Assembly: GCA_013397455.1 (NCBI GenBank)
Contig: VYZB01000217.1
Coordinates: 248,001-312,000 of the forward strand
Length of the DNA stretch: 64,000 nucleotides
Direction: 5' to 3'
Origin: Crotophaga sulcirostris
Taxonomy: Eukaryota > Chordata > Aves > Cuculiformes > Crotophagidae
Shown here: in pieces, positions 12,488 through 24,332 of the stretch
How positions within the stretch are numbered: position 1 is the stretch's first letter
Layout: each line of letters begins with the position of its first letter
The notes under the pieces: generated by a model
The model's database searches: none
The model's input: the letters and a program-made list of their open reading frames with translations, nothing else
What the model was told of the DNA's origin: nothing
Made by a program: the position numbers and the translations under genes

Positions 12488-13262
12488 AGAATCATAGAAA
12501 CATAGAATGGTTTGGGTCAGAAGGGACTTTAAAGATCACCTAGCTCCAAGCCCCCCCCCGTCATGGGCAGGGACACTTCCCACTAGACCTCAAGGCCCCA
12601 TCCAGCCTGGCCTTGAACACCTCCAAGGAGGGGGGACCCACAACATCCTCGGACAACCCGTGCCAGGGCCTCACCACCCTCAGTGTGAAGAATTTCTTCC
12701 TAATGTCTAATCTAAATCTTCCCCCTTCCAATTTAAAGCCATTCCCCCTCATCCTATCACTATATGCCCTTGTAAAAATTCCTTCCCATCTTTCTTTTAG
12801 GTCCCTGTCAGGTACTGGAAGGCTGCTCTAAGGTTTCCCTGGAGCCTTCTCTTCTCCAGGCTGAACAACTCCAACTCTCTCAGCCTGCCCTCACAGCTGA
12901 GGTGCTCCAGCCCTCTGAGCATCTTCATGGCCCTCCTCTGGACCCATTCCAACAGTTCCATATCCTTCTTATGTTGCAGATTCCAGAACTGGACACAGTA
13001 CTCCAGGTGGGGTCTCACAAGAGCAGAGTGGAGGGTGAGAATCACCTGCCTTGACCTGCTGTCCATCTTCTTTTGATGCAGCCCAGGACACAATTGGCCT
13101 TCTGGGCTGCGAGTGTACATTGCTGGCTCATGTTGATCTTCTTAGCAACCATCACCTCCAAGTTCTTCTCTGCAGGGTTGGTCTCAATCACATTGTCCCC
13201 AATTCCACACTGATACCAGGGGCTGCCCCAACCCAAGTGTAGGATCTTGCACTTGACCTTGT
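12488..13262 (-). mobile_element. CR1 non-LTR retrotransposon, 5'-truncated, minus strand
   Basis: The left edge is the reverse-complement CR1 tail (AGAATCATAGAAACATAG) followed by TGGTTTGGGTCAGAAGG. The element runs about 775 bases back to the segment encoding the RT C-terminal region. Similarity stops after GCACTTGACCTTGT near 13262. A run of nine C's at 12551-12559 lies in its 3' UTR. No RT catalytic motif is present. Confidence 0.92.
12561..13236 (-). pseudogene. CR1 ORF2 C-terminal fragments
   Basis: Three overlapping open blocks in shifting frames (13042-13236, 12797-13120 and 12561-12752) cover the end of ORF2. Signatures are [33 protein letters not shown] and FRLDIRKKFFTLRVVRPW, all in the expected order. 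At least two frameshifts separate them. The catalytic RT domain was never copied into this insertion. Confidence 0.85.
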
Positions 13263-16200
13263 GAAGTCTTGTGTTTGGGTAGCTTTTGATAGACTATGTG
13301 ATGGAGCTGGTGGTCGGTGTACCCAAAGACATGGCAATAGGCTCACTACAGCATTTTGCTTTGCATTCATTGATGTCTTGTAGGATTTTATGGTAAGTGG
13401 GTATGTCATATTGACCGCTCTATTTACAACCACAGTAGTGCATACTTTAGGACTTACAGTTTCAGGAAAATGGCAAACAAAGGATGACTTTTTCAATCAA
13501 GGGAATATTATGGTGCCTTTGCTTATGAAAGATTCCTCTAAGCAATACAGTAAGACTCTCTGGTTTCAGCTTTGGGGAAATCAATAAAATAAATGGGCTC
13601 AAATTCTTGCCCTGGAAGTTCCTGTGTGCTGCTAGTAATTTACCTTTCTTCATCAGTTTGATTGAAAATATTTTGGATTAGAAGTATTTGTGTTCTTATA
13701 ACATCTCTCTCAATCCACCACAGTTTCTGTCTAAAGCTAGACTTGCAAATCAAAACTAATCAAAGTTGAGAAAACAATAATAAAATTTTCAATATTTCAA
13801 TTCTTTACTCTAAGAAGAGAACATTTGGAATATCATATGATTGCAAGTATGTTAATGATTTTTAATGTAAGCTGTTGCCAACACTGAAGGCCACTGTTTG
13901 TCCTCTGCCCTCAACACAGACACAAAAAGTAAAAAGCAAATTTTAATGAAATGTTCTATTACAAAATGATTTTCATTACTTTGCTGTAAGATAACTTACA
14001 TCTCCTCCAGATATTTTTATTCATTCTCTGAAATTGTAATATAAAGAAAATCTTAAAAACAAACAGGAATGATAGCTCTGTAAGTAGTAGAATCACTCAT
14101 TTTCCTTGGACTTACAAGATATTCAAGATCGTGTATATTAACAGAAACAAGGTATAAATTCCACAGAGTTTTGCATGTTCTGGTATACTACTTTTGGTAA
14201 TGATTGATTAGGAAATGTTCATCATTTGCTGTAAAATACCATAATTTGATCACTTTCAATATTTCCATGATAACTTAAATGAAACTGAGGAGCATAGAAA
14301 GAAAATATGGCCATAGACCAGATATATCTCCTGGCTCCATCTAGAAGTCATCCACCTTTTTTGCCCTGAATTATTACTGGGAACCTACCTGGGGTATGCA
14401 CGTATGCCTGTGCTGTAGTAACAGTGTTCAAAGGGGCTATTAAACCCCCAGTTTCTTAGTCTTTATCTAGCTGCTGAAGGTTATGAGCAGATGACATAAA
14501 AGGTATCAGCCAAAGCAAACGAGCTACAGCCAGCTGAGGTCAGTCCTGTTTCCATGCTCACACCCAGATACAATTCTTTTTTCCTAGAATCTGCTTTGTC
14601 ACATTGACTTTTCAGCTGAAATGTGACTGGAAATATCTGGCCTGATGTTGATTCAGCTAAGTACTTTAAGAATCACTTTGCAGTGGGATAGAACTTCCAA
14701 GCTGACTGGGCAGTCCTGCTTTGTCAGGCTGGTGAATGTATTATAAGGTACTGAGAAAGCATTTATTTGTCAGACCATTTTCGGATAAGATTTTATGTTA
14801 ATTATAAATTCATTTTTGTTTCATCTAATTCATTGTATTTCCTCCATTAAAGTAACAGTCCAAGGCTAAGTCCACATGGTCTGGTTCTGGAAGATACAAG
14901 CTTGCTCTGCGCAAGCTATGAATTGATCAGAAATTTTGTGCACATACTGAAACCAAGCTAATAAAACCTGTCTCTGATTCCTGAGTATTAGACTGGTTTT
15001 TGCAATGCTGAAGTATTATCAGGGTTTTACATTCACACTGGTTTATATCTGATCAAGGAGAACACGGGCACGTCAAGTCTGCTAAACACTTCGAACTCTG
15101 GGCCTCTCAGTCACAGTGATTTTTATGTTCTGTATCTATGAACGTTTTACATACAAAAAGTTTGTCTGTGTTAGGCATATGACTAATGCTGTTCCTATAG
15201 CTTTTTGCAGGTTTGGACAAAGGAAGAGAGAACAACTCCAAGCTCCCCCAAAATACAGTGAAATTTGAATATCAGTACCTCTAGACCTCACCAACTTTTA
15301 CTGCATTGTCCGCAGACGCTTAGAAATTTTCTGTTCACTTAAATAAAGAAAAGTGGTAAGTGACTGAAAGCAGGGACTCATAATGGAAAATGTCAGGCAG
15401 CCTTAACTTGAGGCAGCTTTATCAGTACTGTCTAGAAAAAAAGCTGAGGATGTGCTGTTCATTCTTTTTAGAGGAGCACGTGGTTATGGGGCAGAATTCC
15501 TGGAAGATTGACACAGACAGCAGTGAAACAGTCTTCTTTTTATTTTTTTGCTTTTTGTGCAGAGGTGCTGAGGCAGGGATTGTAGGAAATTATTAAAAAC
15601 TCAAAGCACATTCTAAGATCTGGATTCTTCAGCTATATAAAGTATACAGAATACATTTGATGCTATTTCGTCCAAAACAGCTTTCATTCTCTCTACTGCA
15701 ATATGCAAAAAGAAATTAAAACTAAAATATTATGTTTATTACACACAAGTTTGTTTATTACACACATGTCTATTTATTGCACACTAATCTCCTGTCCAGT
15801 GAAGGAAACAACTTCACCTGAAGCTAACTGATATCCAACACCATCAATTATAACTTAAAACAGCTGTATGTAAGGCAGTGGGACACAATCAAGCAAAATA
15901 TAAAATTAACTCAGTCTTTTTAATACAAGGGGAGCTGCCACCTAAAGAGGGAAACTGTAAGGTGTTTTTCAAAAGAAGAACTACTTTGAAGGTGCTATTG
16001 ATCTCACAAAGTAAGACTGAAGCACAAAGATGTTTTCTTGAAAATGGGATTTGCATCCTCGAGTTCCCACAGGCAAGACTTGACATTAAATATGTTCGAG
16101 GAAAATCCTACATAGTCCTCCAAGCAGGGAAAGAAATTGCCTCACAATATACAGCAGCCTATCACAGTGGGAATCAAGTACCTTGGAGGAGGAAGTTAAA

Positions 16201-17339
16201 GGATCAGTCCTAATCATATTGTGAAGGCCTCTGCCAAGAATAAGCTTCCTGTATTGGATGCTAATCCTCAATGTCCTTTTTGGGCCTGATGCTCCATATC
16301 ATGCTTCCTGAAACAGACTTTTTACAGAGTAAAAACGTGTATAGATCATCAGACCAACAAATTTTAGTTAAGTGTAATTGCCAACATAAGGAAAGATTGT
16401 GGGAGGTACTGGAGTTTGTGAAATGTGTGTATAAGGACAACAGAAAGAAGTTGTATATTGTGCTTCTAGAGGAAGAATAAAGATTTGTTATTTTTTTTCC
16501 CTCTGTGATTATAAAAGACTTCCGCTTCTTACATGCGCACATTGCTTAAAAAAAGAAAAGTTATTTTCCATCTTTCTTTGACAGTGTTTCTCCTTCTTTC
16601 TTTCTCTAGTGAAACAGGAGGTTTCCTAGGTCCTGTTTTTAATCTGTTATTCCTGTTTGTACGGATGTGGGTGTTTTCAGGGCATCCCTGGACAGTTATT
16701 AAACTGCTGACCAGTGAAGGCTATCAGCTACAGATGGATTTCATTCAAGACTGGTGCTATTATATTAATGGGTTTAATTTAAACAGGACTAGCCTTGCTA
16801 GCCAAATTACTGCCATTTAAATCAATTGTCTTAGGGGAAAATACAGCCTGACCACAGCCATTAGACTTCAATTTATTACTGTATCAGTTTTAAATTGGGT
16901 AAGGCATATTGCTCAGTTTCTGTCCTCCTGTCCTTTGGTGCTGCTTCCCCTCCCTTCCCCCCAGTAATAAAAGACCCACAGGGAAAAAAAAAAAGAAGAA
17001 TATCTGAAACATCACATTAATTTAAAGTCAATGTTTCATGAGCAAAGACCAGGTATATTCTGAGAGAGACTCTCCGTAGGATCCAATACTTGCCTTTGAT
17101 GTCAGCTCATTAAATTGAGATTCAAATGATCTAACAGATGTATTAGTTTAAAGAGATATTTTACTGCATTTTTTTAAAGATATAAAAAATTCGCAATGCC
17201 TCCTCTTTTTTTTTTTTTTAACACATTTCAACCTGATTCAAATAGAAAAGCAAAAGGGAAGAAAATGCTTTAGATGTGCTCTTTTGATTTTTTCCAATCT
17301 TGCCTGAATAAAATGGAATGGGAGATCAAGAACACTCAA
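13263..17339. other. Intergenic/intronic sequence, no gene seen
   Basis: About 4 kb of AT-rich sequence. A 19-bp tandem repeat lies at 15733-15786. Open frames here, including one of 111 codons at 15878-16213, show no recognisable domain and are within chance length. Nothing else was identified. Confidence 0.5.
15733..15786. repeat. Three-copy tandem repeat, 19-bp period
   Basis: Copies begin at 15733, 15752 and about 15771, each built on TGTTTATTACACACA with the third diverged (TATTTATTGCACAC). Confidence 0.8.
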
Positions 17340-18250
17340 TTAATTTCAACACTGGGTGTCAGCGGGAAAAGAAGAAGGAGGAGGAGGGGAGCATTATAGA
17401 TGCACAACACTTAACAAATGCATAGATTGAAAGAAGGAAATATAGGCGGGGGGGGCACGTAAAAAAACGTGTCTGTATTTTATTGCACTCAGTAAGCTTT
17501 TCGCTTGTATTTATAGCTGCAATTATATCTCAATGAGGTTTGTCTACAGTGTTGGCTTCACGCTAATTTTCCCCCTCACTGCATTCTTGGAATAGGCTCG
17601 GACTGTTTATGAACCAGACATATTGACCTCATTTACAGCTAGCAGTTTAAATCCATAATTTTTCCACCCACAATCCCTCTTTGACATTCCGGCAATGCGG
17701 CTGGCTCACTGAGACTGAACTAAAAGTCTCACACTTCATTGAACACCATTATGGGGCTTTATGCTTATAAGCCTGTTTCCCTCGGCTGCCTTTCAGCTTT
17801 GCTGGAGATCCGTTTGGCCACAGGCCGGCAGTGATTAACTGGAAGAATCCAATAAATCAGCCTGTCAGCCAGCAGGCTCTCCTCACTGTGTCTACAAATC
17901 GACATTTGGATTTGCACTCTGTTTTTCCTCCCCCTTCGCTCTCCATTCCTCCCTCCCTCCCTCCCTTTACCTGCCTCTCTGTCTCTCTTCCCTAAGCCCC
18001 CATCCTCATCCCCCACCCCTCTGATGCCTGACCTCCCCAGAGACATCAGGGTGCCTCTTTTCTCCCTGCTACAAGGTGAACTTGAGGGAAGGGTATTGTC
18101 AGCATGGCTAGACCTTGCAAACAGTCCTTTGGTAATACAAGTAGCTTTTGATTTGTGTGCTATGCCAGCCCCCCTCTCTTTCCCTTTTCATTTTAATTTT
18201 CCCCCGTTAACTCATGTATTCCCCTCATCAACAATCAGAAAGGGATGGAG
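17340..18250. promoter_or_regulatory. Candidate conserved non-coding regulatory element
   Basis: This stretch differs from its surroundings. It keeps many CpGs (for example GGCGGGG, TTCACGCTAAT, GGCTCGGAC, CATTCCGGCAATGCGG, GGCCGGCAG) in an AT-rich, CpG-poor neighbourhood. It is dense in homeodomain-type cores such as GCTAATTTT, CCATAATTTT, CCATTATGG and GATTAACTGG, and no long open frame explains the composition. That combination is typical of vertebrate developmental enhancers. A perfect CACGT/ACGTG inverted repeat lies at 17456-17471. A C/T-rich tract with a quadruplex-capable core occupies 17947-17968. Conservation cannot be measured from one sequence, so the call is inferential. It could also be a weak CpG-containing promoter or plain unique sequence. 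Confidence 0.35.
17951..17965 (-). other. Perfect minus-strand G-quadruplex motif
   Basis: Four CCC runs separated by single T's on the plus strand give GGGAGGGAGGGAGGG on the minus strand, the shortest-loop canonical quadruplex pattern. Confidence 0.6.
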
Positions 18251-20022
18251 GTGATTAAGTGAAAGAGGGAAGTCTGACTCCCTTACACTGCCCTTCCCAT
18301 CTGCTGTTAAAACAATAGGAATATAGACAGCACAAACCCAGGAAAACAGTGGTAGGTACCACTGAATGTGTGAGCATTTTCTCTCCATGCTCTGCATGAA
18401 TCGACCCTTACTGTTGCTTTAATATTAGAAAACTATAATTAGGTCCTCTGCTTGATCATTTATGTGTGTTTTTTTTTTTCCTTTGGTTTCAGCTTTTTAC
18501 TAAGTGCTGTGCCTGCCACCGGTGTGCTCCCACATCAGCATGCTTGCAGACACCCCATCGGGTGGTTCTGCCTGGCTGCTGCTGTTTTGAAGGAGCCCTG
18601 GATTGTCAGAATTTGCTCCCTGTCCTTTGCCTGTGTCTCCAAGAGAAGGAAGTCTAGAGCCCAAGGCCCTGCTACATGCTAGATGCTGGATGCTGAGAAG
18701 GGCTCCTTCCCTCCTCCAGCATGCTCCTGTCTTCATGCTAGGACAGAGCTGGGCTCTCCCCCATCCGTCTTCTCTTTGTTGCCACTCTTTTCCACCTTCT
18801 GGGGATTACTTCTACTTTGTGAGCACAAGCATTTGTTTGGCATTCAGAGGTTACACAAAGCACACAGGCTTGCTGAGCAACTGGCAGGAAGGAGAGGGTG
18901 GTCTCCAAAACCTCCTGGGGCAGTTCCACTAGAGGCCACCACAGCACCACCACATCTGGCAGGTGTGTGGCACAGACCTAGGTTGGACATGGTCAGTTGC
19001 CATCTGCCAGTCAAGTAGTAGCTGAGTTCGACTGATAGTGACACTCTAGATACGTGCACCATCCCTCCAAAAGTATCCAGAAAAGAGAGACAAAGTTGGA
19101 CAGACCTGTCTGTCTCTTCCTTGAACAAAACAGAAAAATGTCACTATCCTAAAATTCTCAGCTTAAATTTTTTTTGATTCAGTTTCTGTTACAGTGTGAA
19201 CTTTTTGAAATGACTGTCATATATGAGCTTTCTTACCTGGAAAAAATTATACCAACAAACTACCTATGAAAATTATTTGCTAGCAAAACTTCTAAAAACA
19301 TAAACTTTCATACAATCCTCAATATAGAATGCATTAAAATACATCAGGTTTTGAGAATTCAAAATTGAAATTGAAAATATTCATAATTTGCATTTTGTTG
19401 TTTCCACTGTACCTCAAATAAATATTCATTATGCAATGAATCCTAATTTTTAAATATTTCTATCTTTGTGTGCATAGGTATGGGATTTCTGACTGGTTGT
19501 GCATTCTAATTGGCTTCTTTTGGGTTGCATGTCAATGACTCTTAATTCCTATTTTCTTATTTTTCATTCTTCACTCTTAAGTCCAGTATATTTCAGTTCA
19601 ATGTGAAGTAAGATAACATTTCCAGATGGTAACTCTAAGTTAGAAATAAAATTAATTATTTTATATTTAATTGAAACATCCAGACACTTCTTAGTGAGTT
19701 AAGAATTGCCGCTGTGATAACTAAACATATGTGAGCTCTTAACAGCTGCAGTCGAGCACTGGTAACTTTAATGTTTTACTACCTGTGTTTCATCTCATGG
19801 TGTGGCAGTTACATGTAATATATATATATTGAACATACAAAGATTTTTTATATGTAAGTATATATTACCACCTTATTAGCTGGAGACTTGAGGAAAGCAA
19901 TTTGAAGAGATTTCTCGGCTAGACTAGGGGAAATGAAACAGAAGATTGATTGCTTAGGCTGTACTTGAGAAGTGCAAGCTGCCTTCCTACAGAGAGAGCA
20001 CAGCAGAAAAAACCAAACCTAC

Positions 20023-20253
20023 TGTAATCCCTGATTTGCCAGGGCCTGGGATTCCTTCCCCCTCATCCCCTTGATAGATGAGTTGATCCTTAGCGGAGAT
20101 CATATTTGATCAAGGTCTGCTTACTGTAGCTGGGTAGCCCCCTGAGGGCTGTGCATAGCTTGGGCCACCCAGGAGTGTGTTAGGGGAAATAAAGGAGCTG
20201 CAGCTGTGGCAGAGTGAGTAGAAGACACCACGGGTTATTTATTCCCCGCAACA
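20023..20253 (+). mobile_element. Possible short solo LTR (weak)
   Basis: A 231-bp segment begins TGTAATCC and ends CCGCAACA, so it has TG...CA termini. It is GC-richer than its flanks and contains AATAAA at 20188-20193, about 60 bases before the end, as in the R-U5 part of a retroviral LTR. I see no target-site duplication and cannot name a family, so the boundaries may be coincidental. Confidence 0.22.
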
Positions 20254-21023
20254 GATGGGAAAATGTTTTTTTGTCTTTCGCGGTAGGGAAGTTAGGGTTG
20301 CTCAGGAGTGACCATGCCTCCAGCATTTCTGCTGTCTGCAGTGTTATTTAGCACTGTCTGCCCTGGGGCCTTGCAGCAGGCAGGAAGAGGTCAAGCTACC
20401 AGAAACTTGTCCCTGCCAAAAATGAGGACTTGTCTCTGTATCTGCTACGTATTCACAATTGGCCTGCTGCTTAAACAGGGTGCCAGAAGGTATTTCTGAT
20501 TATTCGTGCAGTTTAAAACAAATCAAAACCTGATAAAATTGATTAATTAAGAAGAGTCACTTTGTATTACTGAACTTAGACACATCAGCCTTCTAATATG
20601 TACTACTATGCTGTATAGGAAAAGAAGTCTTCTAACCAAATGGACATTTCCATAATTAAAATAATAAAATTTAGTATAATTCATGCCCAACTTCTTGTTT
20701 TTAAAACTGTGTGTCATTAGCACAAATAGTGATATGCTATATCTTTCCTACTACTGGCTTCTATTATTAATTACCTTTGGTGACTCAGTCAACAAATACA
20801 CTTTCATCCTGGGCAGCCTTTCAGGTCACATCTGACTGATATAGGTTGCATCTGAAAGCATGCTTAAGGAGGGAATTGACTGTGTTTTAGCTATGCAACT
20901 GGTGAGCCTTATTATTTCTGTTTAGCAGAAATTAAACTACTTCCAGCAGGTGCGGCTAAATTTAAAAGGTTTCAGAAGCAGTTACACATACTCCTCTATC
21001 TTGGATAGAAATTTAAACTGCTT

Positions 21024-21150
21024 ACTTTCTTTCTTTTTCTTTCTTTCCTTCTTTCTTTCCTCCTTTCCTTCCTCCTCTCCTTCCTCCTCTCCTTCCTTCT
21101 TTCCTCCTCTCCTTCCTTCTTTCCTCCTATCTTTCTTTCTTTCCTTCTTT
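21024..21150. repeat. Polypyrimidine (CTTT/CTTC/CCTTCCT) microsatellite
   Basis: An almost unbroken 127-base run of C and T, with a single A near 21129. It is built of CTTT, CCTT and CCTCCT units. The open frames on both strands here encode Ser/Phe/Pro or Lys/Glu/Gly low-complexity strings and are artefacts of the repeat. Confidence 0.95.
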
Positions 21151-22032
21151 AATTTTGCGTGTATTTTACAGCGGAGTGCCTTCAAGATACCTTACTAAGT
21201 CTGTATTTCCCATCTATGATGTTGCCACTTCGCTCCAGGCCCCAGTATTTTTGATCAGAGATTCAGCTTAAGAAATGAAGGCTGGAGGCTGAGACCCAGG
21301 GATGGTCAATAAAATGTGTTATTGTTATCTTTTCCTGAAGCAGTTTTACACATCTAGCTAGGCTTTTCCCTGTCCTTGGTCTGAGGAAGAAATGTCCTTC
21401 TCTTTTTCTGCCCTCTCTACCACTTTCGTTCAGATTTGTTGTTGCACTGCCTCCTGTACTTGTACCTGGCTGCGTTCTGGCTGCCTTGGTAATAACTGTT
21501 GAGATGAATAGCAAAAGAGGTAGGATTTCTAGGGTCCCTCTGACAACAGTGCCAGCTTCTGCTAGAACAAGGGAAGACCTACAGGTTCACAGCAGCTGGA
21601 GCAATAGCTGGAAACACCTAGCACAGACTATAAATAGAAGAGGGCATGCCCTAAGCACCTTTGCATCTCTCTATGCACTTGTTGGCTGTTCAGAAAACAA
21701 GAATCCTCCTGCTTTCCCTCTGCTTAGGTTTGCTAAGTGACGTAGATTCGTGACAATATCTGTCTGACACAACGAACACAAACTTTCATGTACTCATTGT
21801 CTAATGATATAATGTTGTATATTAGATGGGCTTCTGGGAAACCACAGGTTAACCTGTGACTCTGATACCTCTCAAATAACCTAACTGGAACACATGTAAA
21901 GTCTGAATACAGAGTCACATATGTTACTTTTTCTTATTGCTAGAGTGAAACACTTTCAATTCCTGGTGAAGAAGCTTCTGCTGCTGACAGTAGAAAGCAG
22001 GAATGTGTCTATACTGTAACTACTTAATTATA

Positions 22033-23450
22033 TATCACAGAATCATGGAATCACAGAAAGACTTGAGTTGAAAGGGTCCACAAGGATCATTGACTCCAGC
22101 TCCTGTCCCTGCATAGGACAACCCCAGCATTCACACCATGTGTCTGAGGGCATTGTCCAAATGCTTCTTGAAAATTGTTCGGCTTGGCACCATGATCACT
22201 TCCCTGGGGAACATGCTCCAATGTTCCAACATCCTTTGGGTTTTCCTGCTTTCCAACCTCAACCTCCCCTAGCACATCTTTCTGCCATTACCTCTAGTCC
22301 TATCATTGGTCACCAGAGAAAAGAGATCAGCACCTGCTCCTCCTCCCTCCCTTGTCAGGAAACAGTTAACAGCTATGAGGTCCCCCCTCAGTCTCCTCTT
22401 CTCCAGGCTGAACAGACCAAGTGGCTTCAGCTGCTCTGCATACTATTTCTCCTCTTGACTCTTCACCAGCTTTGTGGCCTCCTCTGGACACTCTCCGGTA
22501 GTTTGATGTCCTTTTTATATTGCTGCCCCCAAAACTGCACACAGTACTTGAGGTGGGCCCTCACCAGTGCAGAGTAGAACGGGACAGTCATCTCCCTCAA
22601 CTGGCTGGCAATGCTGTGCTTGATGCAACCCACTGTTGGCCCTCTTGGATGCCAGGGCACGCTGTTGGCTTATGTTCAACTTACCACCAACCAGATCCCC
22701 CAGACCCATTTCTGCAGGGCTGCTTTCAACCCTTTCACTCCCCAGTCTGTGTATATATCCAGGGTTGACATGTACCAGGTGCAAAATCCAGCACTTGCCC
22801 TTGTTAAACTTCATGGTGTTGGCAACTGCCCAGCTCTCCAACCTGTCCAGATGCCTCTGCAGGACCTCTTTGTCCTCAAGAATATCTACAACTCCCCCCA
22901 GTTTTGTGTCATCAGCAAACTTTGTTAGTAAACCTTCAAGTCCTGCATCCAGGTTGTTTATGAAGATATTAAATAGCACTGACCTCAAGATGGAATGCTG
23001 TGGAACCCCGCTAGTGACTGATCACCAGCCTGATGTAACCCCACTCACTGTGACTCTTCGAGCCCAACCTATCAGCCAATTGTTCACCCACTGCATTATG
23101 TTTTTATCCAGCTGTGTGCTGAACATTTTGTTTAGGAGGATACTGTGAGAGATAGTATCAAAGGCCTTGCTAAAGTCCAGAAAGGTTACATCAACAGCTT
23201 TTCCTTGGTCTGCTAGGTGGATAACCCTGTCATAGAAGGAAATAAAATTTGTGAGGCAGGACCTTCCCTTCATAAACCCATGCTGGCTAGGACCTATAGC
23301 TGTGTTGTCTTTCAGATGTTTTTCAATAGCTCCCAAAATAATCTCCACAGTCTTACCAGGCACTGAAGTGAGACTGACAGGCCTGTAGTTACTGGGGTCA
23401 TCCCTCCTGCCCTTCTTAAAGCTTGGGACAACATTTACCAGCTTCCATAT
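22033..23450 (-). mobile_element. CR1 non-LTR retrotransposon, 5'-truncated, minus strand
   Basis: The left end is the reverse-complement CR1 tail (ATCACAGAATCATGGAATC). The body is about 1.4 kb and reaches back to the start of the RT domain. Its coding sequence resembles a different CR1 subfamily from the copy at 3776-5990: the 3' end uses a different UTR and the RT reads LDFSKAFDTI and NIFINNLDAG. Similarity ends in the segment AACATTTACCAGCTTCC near 23447. It is the best-preserved RT core in the window. Confidence 0.93.
22515..23447 (-). pseudogene. CR1 reverse transcriptase, nearly continuous, one in-frame stop
   Basis: Two blocks, 23447 to 23022 and 22988 to 22515, lie in the same frame and are interrupted only by TGA at 23022-23024. 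In order the frame gives NYRPVSLTSVPGK, motif A LDFSKAFDTI with its catalytic Asp, then after the stop motif B SGVPQHSILRSVLFNIF, and motif C KFADD with both Asp residues. The C-terminal [15 protein letters not shown] continues in another frame at 22463-22660. The domain order and residues are those of a CR1 RT. The single stop in front of motif B and the later frameshift make it a pseudogene. Confidence 0.9.
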
Positions 23451-24289
23451 ATACATAGGTGTAATCACATAATGTGCCATTGTTTTGTAAAAAAGATTCT
23501 GCCTGAGGGAGCTGTACAGAGAAACCTATAGAAATATGAATATTCTTCAAAATGCAATTTTCAGAAGTGGTTGAAAAATCATAGCTTCCTTCTTGTAGAG
23601 ACTACACAAATCTCAAACTAGCTTTGTTCTGAGTTGAGCTAAAGGCAACAGAACATCAAGGACCTTCCTAAAAGAGAATATTACCTAGGAAGTATCAGCA
23701 CTTAATATAATAAGATGTTTTAATTTTGATCAATGTGAAACATTGTTTTCTCATAAACAACACATTCAACAGAATAGCCAGAAACCTCAGGAACAAAATT
23801 TATGGTTTTTTTAATGGAAAAAGTCTGATCTGGCACAATATTTTTTTGTCATTTGAAAATTAACTTGATTTTAAAAAGAGGTGAGATGCTAATAGTTTGT
23901 TTTTCTGTCTCCATTTGTGCTCATATATTCCACAAATAAACAAAACTATATTCTTACTTTTGTAGCATGAAAGTCAATCCAATAGATCTAACATGGCGGG
24001 CTGTTTCAATACCATGAAGTTATTTTTTTAAAGTATCTATCCCTCTTTTAATGTCACCTAGCAGGAAAGTAGGTTGTAGTAGGGAGCTGTGTGAGGAAAA
24101 ATTATTTTCATTATGTGCATACAAAATAGCATCCTCTTTGACCATTATGAAGGGACAAGCCAGGATCTGAATGATACCATCTCGTCCAGACAAGGAATGC
24201 AGACAATTAAACAATACTTCATAATTAGGAGGTCATATCAAGTACTTTTAACAGCTTTAAAAAGTAATAATACCTGCGCTGGCATCTGA

Positions 24290-24325
24290 TTTGTTTGTTT
24301 GTTTGTTTGTTTGTTTGTGTTTGTG
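24290..24325. repeat. (TTTG)n microsatellite
   Basis: About seven tandem TTTG units followed by a degenerate TGTTTGTG end. The repeat abuts the CpG-retaining island that follows. Confidence 0.95.
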
Positions 24326-24332
24326 CACGACT

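Larger units (their letters stand above)
18251..22032. other. Intergenic/intronic sequence; GC-richer patch at 18500-19030
   Basis: The patch at about 18500-19030 is visibly richer in G and C and has several overlapping open frames on both strands, but none shows a domain or splice pair I can defend. A possible short LTR lies at 20023-20253 and a pyrimidine microsatellite at 21024-21150. The rest is AT-rich with no recognised feature. Confidence 0.45.

Noticed and set aside
12551..12559. Run of nine C's considered as a quadruplex half
   Set aside because: A single C run inside the CR1 3' UTR, without the further runs needed for a quadruplex.
15878..16213. 111-codon plus-strand open frame
   Set aside because: No recognisable domain, no convincing splice or promoter context, and a length expected somewhere in 64 kb of AT-rich DNA.
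20950..21198. Ser/Phe/Pro-rich and Lys/Glu/Gly-rich open frames
   Set aside because: Translations of the pyrimidine microsatellite on either strand.
22068..22577. 169-codon plus-strand open frame, with a similar one of 170 codons at 22636-23148
   Set aside because: Both are antisense to the CR1 at 22033-23450 and have no domain. They are shadows of the retrotransposon coding strand.
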